Assembly (NCBI GenBank): GCA_905250025.1
Contig: CAJNOJ010000342.1
Coordinates: forward strand, 36,609-100,608
Direction: 5' to 3'
DNA from: Adineta ricciae
Taxonomy: Eukaryota; Rotifera; Eurotatoria; Adinetida; Adinetidae
Length of the DNA: 64,000 nucleotides
Shown: positions 62,181 to 64,000 of the stretch, in pieces
Position numbering within the stretch: position 1 is the stretch's first letter
How the letters are laid out: every line of letters starts with the position of its first letter
Position numbers and translations under genes: made by a program
The notes under the pieces: generated by a model
What the model saw: only the letters and a program-made list of their open reading frames with translations
Databases searched by the model: none
What the model was told of the DNA's origin: nothing

Positions 62181-64000
62181 AGAGCATCTCAACGATGTTT
62201 CTTTTTTTATTATTAAACTACAACAACAACCAATGAATGAATAATAATGGAATGAAAAGCATCTATCTGTACATAAACGTTCACGCCTAGTCTGTCTATA
62301 TAAGAGTTCGCAATTCCAAGGAGAAAGTTTGTTATTTAATTTGCTTTTTTTCTCTTTTCCGCATATCTATTTATTCATGACAATATTTTCTTTTTCGTTC
62401 GATTATTTTTCGTGTGTTGTTTTCATTATTCTGATTGAATAATCAGTGAAGATTTCAAGTATAATTATCTGAAAAAGTTCGTTGAGGAGAAAAAATTGAT
62501 ACCGTCCGGAAATTTCATTTTCTCGTCTAATTACATTGAAAACTCAAGAGAATTGAAGTTTATTGTTATCAGTTAACATCTCAGTGATAGTATACGATGT
62601 TTGCATGTCAACTATTATCTTTCGACAGATGGAAGCGACGATCAAGAAGACTACCATCGGTAAAAACGAACTAAAACAGCAAATATTTTAGCGAATAGTT
62701 GGAGAAAACTGATTCAGACCAACGAAGAAGTTTCTAGTCGTGTCTGCTAGTGAAATATGAAAGAATATTTAGGTCTTCTCAATTGAAAGATGTATGTGCG
62801 TGCGTGTGCACTTTGATTACCGCTGGGAGGCGGAATGCGAATGATACAATTTAGTGAATAAGTGAGTGAACGAGAAAATCAGCGCGCGCACACACACACA
62901 AAATCACTTTGAATGAATTTCGATACCCTAACCATCTGTGCATATGCATAATTAGACGAGGGGGAAACACTTCAAGTTCTTTTAGCCGGAAAACACAACA
63001 GTCACGGCCGAAGCATATTACCATCAGCAAACTAATTGCCTTTTACAACATACGTACATACACAATCTCATGAGAGAATGAAAAAGATGACCCTACCGGC
63101 AGCACAAGGACACCGTAGATCACGGTTCAACACACAGTTAATCATATGGTAGAAACTCATTAGTTAGATCGAGTCAGCATCATCAGTGAGCAAAGAAAAG
63201 AGCACGTTCAACGAGATAGAGCACAACAGAAAGCATTTCTTTTTTAACTTTTCATTTGTTTCTCAAGTGGATAGTTGCAATCAAATTGAAAACAGATATA
63301 TCAACAATAGCAAATGAAAAAGTCGTTTTATCGTCTATCTGACATCGCAATGAACCTTAGACAAACACGAAACAATGTATGTACATGTCATGACAATGAT
63401 CGATGGTTCAATCAAAAGCATATCATAGTTTTCTCAAACATTCTTCTTTCGATTCGGTAATTCAGCTGATCAACTGTAAAGAAAACATCTGGTCACCGAA
63501 TAGACACACTGACAAAATTTGTTCGATCTTCTAATTGTTCAATTCTTTGATCTTTCACGTTCACTGACGAATGTTTGCGTGACAAAAAGATACTTGACGC
63601 CGGTCAATGTGCATCATGCAATGATATAATTGGTGGTCATACCTATTCCCCAGCTTTCTTTTTCTCTCACTTATACTTTCGCTGCTTCTCTCTCTCTGTC
63701 TTATGTCCTGAAATTCAGACCATCAAACGTATAGATCGTTTGGCTTCCAAATGAGATGTGTTATCAATTAGACTGAGTGCTTGCGGTCGGAACTCTTGAA
63801 CGCTGCAAGGTAAATAAACGATCAGTTTAAGCATGTTTAGACTGAAAAGTAAATTTTAAATGTTTTGTTTTATTTTTCGTCGACTACATTTCGCTCACTC
63901 TCCTTCACTTCTGATGGTCAAGCCGCAGTACCTCAATGTTTTCGACTCATCTCATCGTTGTCAGTGCCGGCGGCTACTGGTAATAGTTGTAGTCATTTAC
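62181..64000. other. intergenic region, no gene seen
   Basis: About 1.8 kb downstream of GIPC to the window end. It contains a GC/AC repeat near 62881-62900 and several stop-rich stretches. No open frame of note, RNA gene or transposon end was recognised. A gene may begin beyond the window. Confidence 0.5.

Noticed and set aside
1-64000. tRNA or rRNA genes
   Set aside because: No tRNA box A/box B pair or rRNA segment was recognised by eye; a covariance-model scan would be decisive.

Overview
The window is animal nuclear DNA, AT-rich, with split genes. Most introns are about 45-60 bp with GT..AG ends. The gene set is clearly metazoan (neurexin-IV/Caspr, geminin, kappaB-Ras, GIPC, claudin-like protein, MMD, biogenic-amine GPCR). 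The tiny introns, the compact layout and two genes of non-animal character (a PL5 alginate-lyase-like enzyme and an FUSC-type membrane protein) suggest a bdelloid rotifer (Adineta/Rotaria type). That assignment is inference; no rRNA or mitochondrial marker is present.

Layout. 0.6-3.2 kb (-): novel-type protein kinase C. 4.7-7.7 kb (-): orphan rhodopsin-type GPCR in two exons with a 1.24-kb intron. 7.7-12.0 kb: gene-poor. 12.0-14.1 kb (-): UTP18, a small-subunit processome protein. 14.4-19.4 kb (-): neurexin-IV/contactin-associated protein from signal peptide to PDZ-binding tail. 19.9-22.3 kb (-): two short unrecognised genes. 23.2-24.0 kb (+): NUDT14-like Nudix hydrolase. 24.1-24.8 kb: a 640-bp foldback palindrome. 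25.2-27.0 kb (+): a GPCR gene interrupted in TM6 by an 814-bp element with inverted termini and an ATAT duplication. 28.0-31.1 kb (-): an unusual predicted protein joining a Nudix-like domain, a recoverin-like EF-hand pair and a PP1-type phosphatase. 32.4-35.7 kb (-): biogenic-amine-type GPCR. 35.7-40.2 kb: gene-poor.

40.2-50.5 kb is a dense minus-strand block of geminin, F-actin capping protein beta, NKIRAS-like small GTPase and XRN1. 51.4-52.0 kb (-): unrecognised short gene. 52.8-59.7 kb is a plus-strand run of claudin-like protein, PL5-like lyase, FUSC-like transporter and MMD (PAQR family). 60.1-60.4 kb (-): SMKR1-like small lysine-rich protein, divergent from GIPC (+, 60.9-62.2 kb). 62.2-64 kb: no gene seen.

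The genes do not form one pathway, as expected for a eukaryotic chromosome segment. Themes are signalling receptors (three GPCRs, PKC, EF-hand phosphatase, NKIRAS, GIPC), cell junction and membrane proteins (neurexin-IV, claudin-like), RNA metabolism (UTP18, XRN1) and probable foreign genes. Exon joins were worked out by eye from splice signals, reading phase and family similarity, so outer limits are firmer than some internal junctions. The most interesting items are the Nudix/EF-hand/phosphatase fusion, the element inside the GPCR, the foldback, and the adjacent PL5 and FUSC genes.
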